Below are positions 30,420-40,633 of a DNA stretch of 64,000 nucleotides, in pieces. The stretch lies in NCBI GenBank assembly GCA_900466745.1, contig UBNE01000034.1, positions 86,843-150,842 on the forward strand, in the 5' to 3' direction. The translations under genes were made by a program, and so were the position numbers. The notes beneath the pieces were generated by a model. That model saw nothing but the letters and a program-made list of their open reading frames with translations. It made no database searches and was not told the DNA's origin. This DNA is from Hyphomicrobiales bacterium (GTDB taxonomy: Bacteria; Pseudomonadota; Alphaproteobacteria; Rhizobiales; Beijerinckiaceae). The stretch's first letter is position 1, and the number at the start of each line of letters is the position of its first letter.

Positions 30420-31256
30420 TCACCACTTGTCCGAGGAGAACTGCGGCATCGGCGGCAGCTTCGTCAGCGGGACGCCGAACCACTTCTGGTTGATCTTCGA
30501 GAGCTCGCCATTGCTCACCAGCTCGGCGATGAAGCCGTTGGCGTAGTCGGCCAGCGCGGTGTCGGCCTTGCGGAAGGCCATGCCGTTGGCCTGCTCCTTC
30601 AGGATGATCTTGGGCTCGATGCCGAGCTGCGGATAGTCCTTGGTGAGCTGGGCGAGGACGATGTTGCTCGCGCCGATCGCCTGGACCTGGCCCGAGATCA
30701 GGGCCTGCAGGGTGGTGGCGTCGTCGTCGAAGCGCTTCAGCGGCGTGCCCTGCGGGGCGACGGCGCTGATCGCGATGTCCTGCGTCGAGGCGCGGGCGAC
30801 GCTGATGGTCACCGACTTCAGGTCCTCCGGCGTCTTGATGGCCAAGCTCTTGGGCGCCAGCACATAGATCGTCATGGCGCTGTAGGGGTTGGAGAACAGC
30901 ACCTGCTTCTGGCGCTCGGGGGTGATGCCGAAGGTCGCGATCAGCAGATCGACCTTGTTGGTCAGCAGATAGGGGATGCGGTTCGGGCCGGTGACCGGGA
31001 CGAGCTCGAGCTTGACGCCGAGCTTCTTGGCCATCAGCGCCGCGACATCGGCGTCGTAGCCGGCCGGCTGCTGGTTGGCGTCGGTGCCGCCGAAGGGCGG
31101 GTAGTCGGTCAGCACGCCGACCATCAGCTTGCCGCGCGCCTTGATCTCGTCGGGCGTCGCGGCATGGGCCGGGGCGGCGTCGAGCGCGGCGGCGGCGAGG
31201 CCGGCGACGACCAGCGCGCCGAATCCGCGCCGGCAAATCGTTTTAAACAGGGACAT
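30420..31256 (-). CDS. Polar amino-acid ABC transporter, periplasmic binding protein
   Basis: 278-residue family 3 solute-binding protein. Signal peptide with RR near the start (CRRGFGALVVAGLAAAALDAAPAHA-A), then GKLMVGVLTDYPPFGG and QPAGYDADVAALMAKKLG, LIATFGITPERQKQVLFSNPY. The ligand is probably a polar amino acid or opine-like compound; the specificity is not readable. Encoded between the permeases and the ATPase gene. Confidence 0.93.
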   Translation of the reverse strand: MSLFKTICRRGFGALVVAGLAAAALDAAPAHAATPDEIKARGKLMVGVLTDYPPFGGTDANQQPAGYDADVAALMAKKLGVKLELVPVTGPNRIPYLLTNKVDLLIATFGITPERQKQVLFSNPYSAMTIYVLAPKSLAIKTPEDLKSVTISVARASTQDIAISAVAPQGTPLKRFDDDATTLQALISGQVQAIGASNIVLAQLTKDYPQLGIEPKIILKEQANGMAFRKADTALADYANGFIAELVSNGELSKINQKWFGVPLTKLPPMPQFSSDKW

Positions 31257-31352
31257 GGGTCGTTCTCCTCATGGGGTAGGCTGGTGTTTGCATCGATGCG
31301 TTCCGGGCCTGTCCCTGCCACGAGAGGGGTTTCCCCCTTTCGCGGCACAGGC

Positions 31353-32003
31353 TCAGCGCGCGGCGACGAGGAGCTTTTGCTCCATCCGCTTGCTGTAGGC
31401 CGAAAGCGGCCTGCAGATGACGTAATAGATCAGCGCGACGAGCGCGAAGATCGTGAAGGGCCGGAAGGTGGCGTTGTTGATGATCTGCGCCGCCCGCGTC
31501 AGCTCGACGAAGCCGATGATCGAGGCGAGCGAGGTGCCCTTGATGAGCTGCACCAGGAAGCCGATCGTCGGCGGGATGGCGATGCGGATCGCCTGCGGGG
31601 CGATCACCAGCACCATCTTCGGCCAGTAGCGCAGGCCGAGCGAGGTCGCCGCCTCCCATTGGCCGCGCGGCACGACCTCGATCGCGCCGCGCCAGATCTC
31701 GCCGAGGAAGGCGCTGGCATGCAGCGACAGGCCGAGCGCCGCCGCCGTCCAGGGGTCGACCGACCAGCCGAACAGCCCCGGCACGAAGAAGGCGAGGAAG
31801 AGCTGCATCAGCAGCGGCGTGCCCTGGAAGAGCTTGATGTAGCCGGCCGAGACGATCCGGACGCCCTTGAACTCGCTGGTCCGGGCGAGCGCCACCAGCG
31901 CCCCGCCGATCGCCCCGCCGAGGAAGGCGACGAGCGAGAGCAGCAGCGTCCAGCGCACCGCCATGATGATGTAGATGATGTCGCCTGATCCGAGTGCGCG
32001 CAT
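31353..32003 (-). CDS. Polar amino-acid ABC transporter, permease
   Basis: 216-residue inner-membrane permease with about five helices and the EAA loop WEAATSLGLRYWPKMVLVIAPQA. Contains KLFQGTPLLMQLFLAFFV and QLIKGTSLASIIGFVEL, typical of HisM/GlnP permeases. It forms a heterodimer with the product of 32012-32680. 8 bp separate the two genes. Confidence 0.93.
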   Translation of the reverse strand: MRALGSGDIIYIIMAVRWTLLLSLVAFLGGAIGGALVALARTSEFKGVRIVSAGYIKLFQGTPLLMQLFLAFFVPGLFGWSVDPWTAAALGLSLHASAFLGEIWRGAIEVVPRGQWEAATSLGLRYWPKMVLVIAPQAIRIAIPPTIGFLVQLIKGTSLASIIGFVELTRAAQIINNATFRPFTIFALVALIYYVICRPLSAYSKRMEQKLLVAAR

Positions 32004-32011
32004 GGGTCAAC

Positions 32012-32680
32012 CTACCGTGTCGGCTTGCGCAGGAAGGCGCGTTCGATCCCGGCGAAGACCGTCCAGAAGAAGACGGACAAGCCAAGATACAGGCATGTGG
32101 CGACGAAATAGACCTCGAAGCTGCGGAAGGTGCGCGACTGGATGTCGCCGGCCACCGCCGTCAGCTCGCTGGCCGCGATCGCCGAGCAGACGCTGGTGTT
32201 CAGCATCAGCAGGATGAACTGGCTGGTGAGCGAGGGGTAGATCGCCTGGATCGCCGGCTTCAGGATGATGTAGCGGAAGATCTGGAGCGGGCGCATGCCG
32301 AGCGACTTGCCGGCCTCGACCTGCCCCTTCTGGATACTCTCGATGCCGGCGCGGATGATCTCGATGCCGTAGGCGCCGACATTCACCACCAGCGCCAGCA
32401 GCGCCGCCGCGTTGGAGGAGAACTTCAGGCCAGCCGCCGGCAGGCCGAAATAGATCACGAAGATCTGGATCAGGAACGGCGTGTTGCGGATGAGCTCGAT
32501 ATATTCGTCGATGATCCGGCGCAGCCAGCCCGGCCCCGAGGTCTTGCCGAGCGCGCCCGCGACCGAGACCACCATGCCGATCGCCATCGCCAGCGCCGAG
32601 AGCACCAGCGAATTGAGCAGACCCTGCAGCAGCTCCGGCCAGGCCGCGAAGACGTCGGCAAAATCGAATTCATAGCTCAT
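32012..32680 (-). CDS. Polar amino-acid ABC transporter, permease
   Basis: 222-residue HisQ/GlnP-type permease. It shows ELIRNTPFLIQIFVIYFGLP and the EAA loop EAGKSLGMRPLQIFRYIILKPA, and a membrane region up to the C-terminus. It is the first gene of the operon 32680 to about 28338 (permease, permease, binding protein, ATPase, AGE epimerase), which suggests the sugar epimerase and the transporter are coregulated. No copy of the IclR-type operator described below lies upstream. Confidence 0.93.
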   Translation of the reverse strand: MSYEFDFADVFAAWPELLQGLLNSLVLSALAMAIGMVVSVAGALGKTSGPGWLRRIIDEYIELIRNTPFLIQIFVIYFGLPAAGLKFSSNAAALLALVVNVGAYGIEIIRAGIESIQKGQVEAGKSLGMRPLQIFRYIILKPAIQAIYPSLTSQFILLMLNTSVCSAIAASELTAVAGDIQSRTFRSFEVYFVATCLYLGLSVFFWTVFAGIERAFLRKPTR

Positions 32681-33245
32681 GCGCGCCGCCCGCCCCGGGC
32701 GGCGGCAGCGGAGCCGCTGTCCTGCGCCTTCTTCATCCCATCCTCTCCGTCCGGCCGGAAGCCGGCCTGCTGCCCCTGCGGCAGCATCGCCGCAATCGCG
32801 GAATCAGCAAGCCGTCTTCGGCGTGTACCACTGTCCCTGCCGCATGGGCGAACTGCCGTGTGGGCAAGGCCGCGGCGACGGCCGTACGCGGCCCGCCCAC
32901 GTCCCGACGCCAGCGCGCCCGTCGCCGAGGAGCGGACGCGCGGGGACGCAGTACTGCACTCGGGCAGGCGAAGCTAGAGCGCGCCGAGGCGACGCGGGAC
33001 CATGCCGTCGTTCCGGACGAGCCGCGCGAGGCGTGACGGGAGGGTAGTCCGGGCCGCCCGGCCGGCCAGGGCGCGCCAGCCGGCGGAAGGAAGGGGAAGG
33101 AAGCCGCCGCGCCGGACTTCGGCGGCACCATGCGGCCAGCCCGGGACGCATGCGGGACCGTTTCCGGCGAAGGCGCAGCGAAACATCCCGGACCGCCGCG
33201 TCACGGCGTCCGGGATGCCCGGATATCGGTGGAAAAGGCGCGGCG
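32681..33245. other. 565-bp intergenic region, no gene supported
   Basis: No open frame with a ribosome binding site and family similarity is found. The right end holds a hairpin listed separately (33184-33217). A stretch around 33004-33045 (GCCGTCGTTCCGGACGAGCCGCG...) looks like a decayed palindromic repeat. The promoter of the amino-acid ABC operon should be in the left part but no convincing -35/-10 pair was seen. Confidence 0.4.
33184..33217 (-). terminator. Hairpin after the class III aminotransferase gene
   Basis: CATCCCGGAC (33184-33193) pairs with GTCCGGGATG (33208-33217), extended by a further GCCG/CGGC step after a one-base bulge. It lies about 29 bp downstream of the aminotransferase stop. 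On the minus strand TTTCG follows, a poor U tract, so termination is plausible only. Confidence 0.4.
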
Positions 33246-34598
<1,353 letters not shown>

Positions 34599-34625
34599 GC
34601 CGACCAGACCAGACCGACCTTACCG

Positions 34626-34657
34626 TGTAAAGGAACACGAGTTTCGCCTTGCGGAAT
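34626..34657 (-). promoter_or_regulatory. Promoter/operator D of the island regulon (aminotransferase gene)
   Basis: The operator GTTTCGCCTTGCGGAAT (34641-34657) lies 9 nt from a minus-strand -35 TTTACA (34626-34631), which points to the aminotransferase gene. The geometry equals that at sites A, B, C and E. It also lies 54 bp upstream of the IclR ATG, so it could serve autoregulation. Confidence 0.7.
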
Positions 34658-34710
34658 TATGGGCGGCCGGGCTATGCCGGCGCCGTCACTCTCCGAAAGG
34701 CACGGCCGCC

Positions 34711-35502
34711 ATGGCGAAGAAATCCGACAACCCTTACGTCGTGCAGCCCGTGATGAAGGCGCTGAAGGTGCTGGAGCTGGTCGCCCGCCACGGCCACGAG
34801 ATCGCGCTCACCGCCGTCAGCAAGGAGCTCCGCATCCCCAAGACGACGACCTTCCGCTACCTGCAGACGCTGACGGCCGCCGGCTTCCTCGACCACAACC
34901 GCACCACCGACCGCTACAATCTCGGGCCGCAACTGCGCGCCATCGCCCGCGCCGACGCCAGCGTCAGCAAGGTGCGGGAGCTCGCCCGCCCGGCGATGAT
35001 CGAGCTGATGCACGAGTTCAACGAGACGGTGAACCTCGCCGTGAAGGGCAACGGCACCATCGTCTATATCGACCTGGTCGAGGCCAACCGCTCGCTCAGG
35101 ATGCAGGCGCGCATCGGCGACAGCCACCCGATGCACTCCACCGCGCTCGGCAAGGCGATCCTCGCCTTCCTGCCGGAGGCAGAGCGCCAGCGCCAGCTCG
35201 ACCTGCCATTGACCGAGCGCACCGGCCGGACCCTGCTCGAGCGGGAGGAGATCGAGCGCCAGCTCCGGCAGGTGAAGCGCGTCGGCTATGCGACCGAGCT
35301 GGGCGAGAACGAGGACGGGGCGATGTGCATCGGCGTGCCGGTCTTCGACGAGGACGGCTATCCGGTCGCGGCGCTGTCGATCTCGGCGCCGCTGATGCGG
35401 ATGCCGCATTCGCTGGCGGCCAAGGCCGGCGTCAGGCTGCGCGAGGTCGCCGCCGGCATCTCGACCCGGCTCGGCTCGCCGCCGCCGACGACGGCGGGCT
35501 GA
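34711..35502 (+). CDS. IclR family transcription regulator
   Basis: 263-residue regulator with an N-terminal winged HTH (about residues 10-70: VMKALKVLELVARHGHEIALT, VSKELRIPKTTTFRYLQTL) and an IclR effector domain (about 80-250: NETVNLAVKGNGTIVYID, HPMHSTALGKAILAFL, GYATELGENEDGAMCIGVPVFD). IclR proteins bind small acids and act as repressor or activator. It starts with ATG at 34711. It is the only regulator in the 33-54 kb island and a repeated 17-bp operator surrounds it (see findings), so it is the best candidate for the protein that binds those sites. Confidence 0.95.
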   Translation: MAKKSDNPYVVQPVMKALKVLELVARHGHEIALTAVSKELRIPKTTTFRYLQTLTAAGFLDHNRTTDRYNLGPQLRAIARADASVSKVRELARPAMIELMHEFNETVNLAVKGNGTIVYIDLVEANRSLRMQARIGDSHPMHSTALGKAILAFLPEAERQRQLDLPLTERTGRTLLEREEIERQLRQVKRVGYATELGENEDGAMCIGVPVFDEDGYPVAALSISAPLMRMPHSLAAKAGVRLREVAAGISTRLGSPPPTTAG

Positions 35503-35510
35503 GGCGGCGC

Positions 35511-36458
35511 TCATCGGTATTCGATCCGCGGGTCGATCCAGGCATAGAGCGCGTCGACCAGGAGGTTGATCAGCATATAGGCGACCAGGATCACCAGGAT
35601 GCAGCCCTGGATCAGCGGATAGTCGCGGGTGCTGATCGCCTGGATCAGCAGGCGGCCCAGCCCCGGATAGGTGAAGACCGCCTCGGTCACCACCGCCCCG
35701 CCGATGAAGTTCGCCATCATCAGCCCGACGATGGTGACGAAGGGCAGCATCGCGTTGCGCATGATGTGGAGGCCGACGATGCGCCGCTCCGGCACGCCCT
35801 TGGCGCGGGCGGTGCGGACATAGTCGGCCCGCGCCTCCCCGATCAGCGAGGCGCGCAGGAAGCGGGCGAGGATGCCCGAGACATAGACGCCGAGCGTCAG
35901 CGCCGGCAAGGCGAGGCTGCGCAGGGCGTCGAGCGGCGCCTGCCAGAACGGCACATGGCGCGAGGCCGAGGGCAGCCAGTGCAGCTCCACCGCGAAGAGC
36001 AGGATCAGCAGGATGCCGAGCCAGAAGGTCGGCACGCCGAGCGCCAGCGCGCTCCAGCCGCTGAGCATGCGGTCGAGCCAGGAATGCGGACGGACCGCGC
36101 TCGCGATCGCGACCGGGATGCCGATGGCGAGCGCCACGAGGATGGCCGCCAGGGCGAGCTGCAGGGTCGCCGGCAGCCGCTCGCCGATCAGTTGCAGCAC
36201 CGGCTGGCGGCTGTGCAGCGAAGAGCCGAAATCGCCGGCGAGCGCGCGGCCGAGCCAGTCGAGATACTGCACCGCCATGGGCCGGTCGAGGCCGTAGCGC
36301 CGGATGGCGGCCGCGATTTCCTCCGGCCCGGCATTCTCCCCGACGATGACCGCCACCGGGCCGCCCGGCACGGCATAGATCATCGCGAAGATGGCGAAGG
36401 AGGCGAGCAGCAGCACCGGCAGCATCTGGGCGAGGCGGCGCAGGACATAGGCCGTCAT
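35511..36458 (-). CDS. Peptide ABC transporter permease, DppB-like (system 1)
   Basis: 315-residue inner-membrane permease of the dipeptide/oligopeptide type (five to six helices). N-terminal helix MTAYVLRRLAQMLPVLLLAS, family loop ...RRYGLDRPMAVQYLDWLG, and the EAA loop RTARAKGVPERRIVGLHIMRN. Its ATG overlaps the stop of the DppC-like gene by 4 nt. It is the last gene of the system 1 transcript, convergent with the IclR gene 8 bp away. Confidence 0.93.
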   Translation of the reverse strand: MTAYVLRRLAQMLPVLLLASFAIFAMIYAVPGGPVAVIVGENAGPEEIAAAIRRYGLDRPMAVQYLDWLGRALAGDFGSSLHSRQPVLQLIGERLPATLQLALAAILVALAIGIPVAIASAVRPHSWLDRMLSGWSALALGVPTFWLGILLILLFAVELHWLPSASRHVPFWQAPLDALRSLALPALTLGVYVSGILARFLRASLIGEARADYVRTARAKGVPERRIVGLHIMRNAMLPFVTIVGLMMANFIGGAVVTEAVFTYPGLGRLLIQAISTRDYPLIQGCILVILVAYMLINLLVDALYAWIDPRIEYR

Positions 36459-37324
36459 CGCCGCCCCCCGATCGTCGCGCCGGAGGCGTCGGTCTCGTCG
36501 CGGTCGAGGATCGCGGTCAGCGCCCGGCCGATCGTGTCGAAGGACAGGATCGTCAGCGTCAGCACCAGCCCGGGCAGCACCGCATAGCTCGGCGCCTCGT
36601 AGAGATAGGACTTGCCGGTGCGCAGCATCTCGCCCCAGCTCGGCGTCGGCGGCGGCACGCCGACCCCGAGAAAGGCCAGCGCCGCCTCGAGCAGGATCGC
36701 GATCGAGGCGAGCACGATCGCCTGGACCACGAGCGGGCTCAAGGCGTTGGGCAGGATGGTTCGGAACATGATGTAACCCGGCTTTCCGCCGAAGCCGCGC
36801 ACCGCCGTGACGAAGTCGAGCGAGCGCAGCGTCATCACCTGCGCCCGCGCGATGCGGGCGAAGCCCGGAATCCCGGCGACGCCGACGGCGATCAGCGCGG
36901 CGCTCTGGCTGCGCCCGAGAACGGCGATCAGGGCCATGGCGAAGAGGATGTTGGGCAGGGCCAGCAGCACGTCGATGCAGCGCATCAGCAGCGAGTCGCG
37001 CCAGCCGCCGTAGAAGCCGGCGACCAGCCCGACCGGCACGCCGACCAGCGCCGCGGTCAGGACCGCGCCAAAGGCCGTGACCAGCGAGGTGCGCGCGCCG
37101 TAGACGACGCGGGCGAGGATGTCGCGGCCGAGCTCGTCCGTGCCGAACCAGCTCTCGGACGAGGGCGGCTTCAGCGCGTCGGCGACGCTCTGGCCCAGCG
37201 GGTCGAGCGGCAGCAGCCCGGCGAAGGCCGCCGCCAGCGCGACCAGCGCCAGGAAGGCCAGGCTCAGCGCCGCGCCGCGCCGGGCGAGCAGCCGGCGGCC
37301 CAGCGAGATCAGGCCATCCCGCAT
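36455..37324 (-). CDS. Peptide ABC transporter permease, DppC-like (system 1)
   Basis: 289-residue partner permease. N-terminal OppC-like segment, PLDPLGQSVADALKPPSSESWFGTDELGRDILARVVYGAR (in part: FGTDELGRDILARV), and the EAA loop VTAVRGFGGKPGYIMFRTILPN. It lies between the binding protein gene and the DppB-like gene. No ATPase gene belongs to this transcript, so the ATPases of system 2 (40634-42405) may be shared. Confidence 0.93.
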   Translation of the reverse strand: MRDGLISLGRRLLARRGAALSLAFLALVALAAAFAGLLPLDPLGQSVADALKPPSSESWFGTDELGRDILARVVYGARTSLVTAFGAVLTAALVGVPVGLVAGFYGGWRDSLLMRCIDVLLALPNILFAMALIAVLGRSQSAALIAVGVAGIPGFARIARAQVMTLRSLDFVTAVRGFGGKPGYIMFRTILPNALSPLVVQAIVLASIAILLEAALAFLGVGVPPPTPSWGEMLRTGKSYLYEAPSYAVLPGLVLTLTILSFDTIGRALTAILDRDETDASGATIGGRR

Positions 37325-37364
37325 CAGGGGGCGCCGGCCCGGCGCCGCGGATCGACGCGCCGCA

Positions 37365-38906
37365 TCACTTGAACCCGATGGTGCGCGCGACGAAGAGGTT
37401 GTCGATGTCGAGCGTCACCCCGCCGATCTTCTCCGAGGCGACGATCAGGCCGACATCGTAGGAATTGGTCGGTATCCCGAAAGCCTCGTCGACCAGCACG
37501 CGGTTGAGGTTGTCATAGGCCGCCTTGACCTCGGCCTCGCCGCCGGCCGCGCCGTCGACCCGGGCGATCGCCGCGACATAGTCGGGATGCGGGTGCGGGT
37601 CCTTCAGGATCGGGTTGCCCGCGGTGCGGTAGATCGAGTTGGTGGTGACCCGCGTCGGGAACTTCTGGACGTTGCCGACCGCCCCGAAGGTCGCGTCGAA
37701 ATCGCCGCCGAGCAGCGCCGTGACGTATTCGGCTCCCTGGCGCATGTCGAGCTCAACCGGGATGCCGACCTTGGCGAGCGAGCCCTGCACGACCTGGCTG
37801 ATCGTGACGGAGGCCTCGTTGCTGCCGTCCACCAGGATCTTCCAGCCCTTCATCGCATCGGCGGAGAGGCCGGAGGCGGCGATCAGCTTCTTCGCCTTGT
37901 CGAGGTCGTAGGCGTAGGTCCGGGTGTAGCTCTCGTCGAAGGCCGGGCTCGCCGGCGCCCAGGGCAGCGCCACCACCTTGCCCATGCCGGCATAGCCGAC
38001 GCGCAGGATGCTCGCCCGGTCCATCAGGTAGTTGAAGGCCTGCCGGAATGACTTGTTGCGGAAGGGCCCGCGCGTCGAGTTGATGCGGAAGACCTGCACG
38101 AGCTGGCCCGGCCCGGAGAAGACCTGGAAGCCCGCATCCTTCAGCCGGACGGCACTGCGCGAGGAGCCGTTATAGACGATGTCGACCGCCCCCGATTCGA
38201 GCGCGGCGCTGGCGGCGGCGTCCTCGCTGAACACGGTGAAGACGAGGTCCTGCGCGAGCGGCTGCTTCTCCCGCCAGTATTTCGGATTGGCCTTGAGCGT
38301 CAGGCCCTGCCCCACGGCCCGGCTGACGAGCGTATAGGCGCCGGTGCCGGCCGGCACGGTCTCGACCGTGTCGATGCCCTTCGGGTCGATCGGGATCAGG
38401 AACTGCAGCAGGTCGAGGATCTGCCGGTCCGGCACCGGCGCCTTGAAGTTGATCGTCACGGTGCGCTCGTCGGGCGCCGACCAGTCCTTCACGATCGCCA
38501 TGGTCGAGAAGACGTTCTTGCCGCGCTTCGGATCGGCGCCCTTCTGCAGGGTGGCCAGCACCGAATCCGCCTTGAACGGGTTGCCGCTGTGGAAGCTCAC
38601 GCCCTCGCGCAGCGTCAGCGTCACCGAGGTCTTGTCGGGCGCGATCGTCCAGTTCGTCGCCAGGCTCGGCTCCGGCTTCCCTTCCGGCGTGTATTCGATC
38701 AGGCTGTCATAGAGGTTCTTGATGACGTGGAAATTCACCGTCGAGAGCTGCTGCGGATCGTAATTCGCCAGCTCGTACAGCACGCCGACGCGCAAGGTCC
38801 CGCCCTTGAGCGTCTGGGCGGCGGCGGGCAGCGCCGCCGCGAACGGGGCCGCTCCCGCGAGGGCGAGGCCGGTGATGCAGAATCGACGTCGCGACAGCTT
38901 TGTCAT
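37365..38906 (-). CDS. Peptide ABC transporter, family 5 binding protein (system 1)
   Basis: 513-residue solute-binding protein with a Tat-type signal (KLSRRRFCITGLALAGAAPFAAA, then AQ). Mature domains show GGTLRVGVLYELANYDP, IVYNGSSRSAVRL, YAYDLDKAKKLIAAS and DFDATFGAVGN, as in DppA/OppA-type proteins. The start is ATG at 38904-38906; a longer frame upstream lacks family similarity. It lies 32 bp downstream of an M81 peptidase gene and upstream of the two permeases. Confidence 0.92.
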   Translation of the reverse strand: MTKLSRRRFCITGLALAGAAPFAAALPAAAQTLKGGTLRVGVLYELANYDPQQLSTVNFHVIKNLYDSLIEYTPEGKPEPSLATNWTIAPDKTSVTLTLREGVSFHSGNPFKADSVLATLQKGADPKRGKNVFSTMAIVKDWSAPDERTVTINFKAPVPDRQILDLLQFLIPIDPKGIDTVETVPAGTGAYTLVSRAVGQGLTLKANPKYWREKQPLAQDLVFTVFSEDAAASAALESGAVDIVYNGSSRSAVRLKDAGFQVFSGPGQLVQVFRINSTRGPFRNKSFRQAFNYLMDRASILRVGYAGMGKVVALPWAPASPAFDESYTRTYAYDLDKAKKLIAASGLSADAMKGWKILVDGSNEASVTISQVVQGSLAKVGIPVELDMRQGAEYVTALLGGDFDATFGAVGNVQKFPTRVTTNSIYRTAGNPILKDPHPHPDYVAAIARVDGAAGGEAEVKAAYDNLNRVLVDEAFGIPTNSYDVGLIVASEKIGGVTLDIDNLFVARTIGFK

Positions 38907-38938
38907 CGCTTTCCCCTTCTTGTCGGTTCGGTGTCTCT

Positions 38939-40447
38939 TCAGCGCGCTCCCGCGCCCGGCTGGGACGAATGCGCCCGCCAGTCGGCGATCTGCTCCAGCG
39001 GATAGACCGGGCGCGGAATCCGCCGCCATGGCAGGGTGAAGACGTCGGACTGCCCCGGACCGCGCGTGTCGGCGCGGACGACCTCGGAGCTGATCGGCGC
39101 GAAATACTGGAAGTTCGAGGCCGTCTTCAGCACCGCCATCTTATAGGCGGACAGGTCGATGCCGAAGGCCTCGTAGACGCCCGGCACATTGCCGGCGACG
39201 CCGCGCAGCTCCGAGATCAGCAGCGTCACGGGACCGACATCGAAGACCGCGACCCGGCCCATATCGACCTCGGTCTGGTGGTTGAAGGCGAGCGGGATCG
39301 TCCCGCCCCCGAGCCTGCGCACACGTCCGGTCACCGTCAGCGGCGCGAAGAAGGCCGTCGCCACGTCGCCGCCGAGCGGCAGTGTGACCTCGGCGCCCTC
39401 GCCCGCGGCGGTCAGCGTCGCGACCGCCGCGGGCGAGATCAGCGGGATCAGCGCCCGGTTCTCGATGCCGAGCCGCAGCATCGCCTCCAGCAGCAGGTTG
39501 CTGTCGCCGGCCGCGCCGCCGAAGACCGTGTCGCCGGTGTCGCTCAGCACCACCATGCCGCGCGGCGCCGCATCGGCCCGGCGCACGGCATCGTCGACCG
39601 ACACCGCCTCGCGGCGCTGGAAGTCGTCGCGCAGCGACCAGGCGAGATCGGCGAGCTCGTCGGCCAGCTTCTCCGCCAGGGCCCGGTCGCCGTCGGTGAC
39701 GACGATGGTCGACCAGCCGCCCTCCGCGACGTCGAGCCAGGGCTGCATCGGATAGTTCGAGGCCTGGAGCACGCGACGGTCGGCCTCCAGCGCCCGCGCC
39801 CGGTCGAACCAGAGCTTCATCGGCCCCTGTGCGGTCAGGAACTGCTCCTGATGCGAGAGCAGCGGAATCTTGCGCCAGGCCATCACCGGCCTGCATTTCT
39901 CCCGCAGGATGCGCAGCAGCACCTCGGTGCCGACCTTGCCGGTGTCGAACACGTCGTGCGGCTGGGTGCGGTGGCCGACGATGGCCGTGCAGTTGGCCAT
40001 GATCTTGCGGGTGATGTTGGCGTGGTGGTCGAGCCCGAGCAGGATCGGCACATCGGGGCCGAGGATGCTGCGGCAGAGCTCTGCCTGCTCGCCCTCGACA
40101 TCGTCGATGCCCTCGGCGGCGCAGGCGCCGTGCAGGTGCAGGACGAGGCCGTCGATTGGCCCGACCGTCTCGAGCCCGGCGCGGATCTTGGCCTGGAAGA
40201 AGTCGAAGGCCTGGCGCGAGATGCGCCCGCCCGCCACCGCCCAGGCGCGGATGATCGGGATCGTCTCGATGTCGAGGCCGGATTCCCGCACCGCCGCGTA
40301 ATGGCCGCCGATCTGGCCGATCTCGCCGAAATGCCGGGCGATCTCCGCGCCCTCATAGCGGCCGAAGGCCTCGAAATCCGCGAGCGTCGTCAACTGCGGA
40401 TTGAAGTCGTTCGTTTCCTGAACGATGTGGATCAGCGCCAGGCGCAC
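38939..40447 (-). CDS. M81 family (MlrC-like) metallopeptidase, copy 1
   Basis: 502 residues. M81 enzymes are metal-dependent hydrolases related to MlrC, which opens linearised microcystin. Seen are IVQETNDFNPQ near the N-terminus, HLHGACAAEGIDDVEG, LDHHANITRK and ADAAPRGMVVLSDTGDTVFGGAAGDSN (in part). The last segment is the Asp/Gly-rich block of the C-terminal domain. I use the GTG at 40445-40447 because GGGAGGT lies a few nt upstream, a strong ribosome binding site; the frame extends further but without support. It heads the system 1 transporter operon and carries operator A upstream. Confidence 0.9.
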   Translation of the reverse strand: MRLALIHIVQETNDFNPQLTTLADFEAFGRYEGAEIARHFGEIGQIGGHYAAVRESGLDIETIPIIRAWAVAGGRISRQAFDFFQAKIRAGLETVGPIDGLVLHLHGACAAEGIDDVEGEQAELCRSILGPDVPILLGLDHHANITRKIMANCTAIVGHRTQPHDVFDTGKVGTEVLLRILREKCRPVMAWRKIPLLSHQEQFLTAQGPMKLWFDRARALEADRRVLQASNYPMQPWLDVAEGGWSTIVVTDGDRALAEKLADELADLAWSLRDDFQRREAVSVDDAVRRADAAPRGMVVLSDTGDTVFGGAAGDSNLLLEAMLRLGIENRALIPLISPAAVATLTAAGEGAEVTLPLGGDVATAFFAPLTVTGRVRRLGGGTIPLAFNHQTEVDMGRVAVFDVGPVTLLISELRGVAGNVPGVYEAFGIDLSAYKMAVLKTASNFQYFAPISSEVVRADTRGPGQSDVFTLPWRRIPRPVYPLEQIADWRAHSSQPGAGAR

Positions 40448-40573
40448 AGCGACCTCCCGGAAAGCAATGACGAGTGCCCGTGGAACCGGGCGAATCAACC
40501 GTCGGCGCGGCGCGGCAGCGGCCGCATCGGCCCCCGGCCAGGGCCGGAGGGGCAGCCCGCGCCACCGTCGAAA

Positions 40574-40628
40574 GCCTAGTTGTCACAAACATTTCACGTC
40601 AAGGATCGACCGTTCCGCCAGAAGGAAC
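40574..40628 (-). promoter_or_regulatory. Promoter/operator A of the island regulon
   Basis: Operator GTTCCGCCAGAAGGAAC (40612-40628), a GTTCC-N7-GGAAC inverted repeat, 9 nt before a minus-strand -35 TTGACG (40597-40602), 17 nt spacer and -10 CTAGGC (40574-40579). The promoter drives the M81-copy-1/system 1 operon starting at 40447. Confidence 0.8.
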
Positions 40629-40633
40629 CGGCG

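Noticed and set aside
32681..33245. A copy of the IclR-type operator upstream of the first amino-acid ABC operon
   Set aside because: GTTTCC at about 33155 and GTTCC at about 33010 have no GrAAC partner 7 nt away, so this operon is not included in the regulon.
38907..39029. N-terminal extension of the system 1 binding protein to position 39029
   Set aside because: The extension lacks a signal peptide and overlaps the M81 gene end. The Tat-type signal begins exactly at the ATG 38904-38906.
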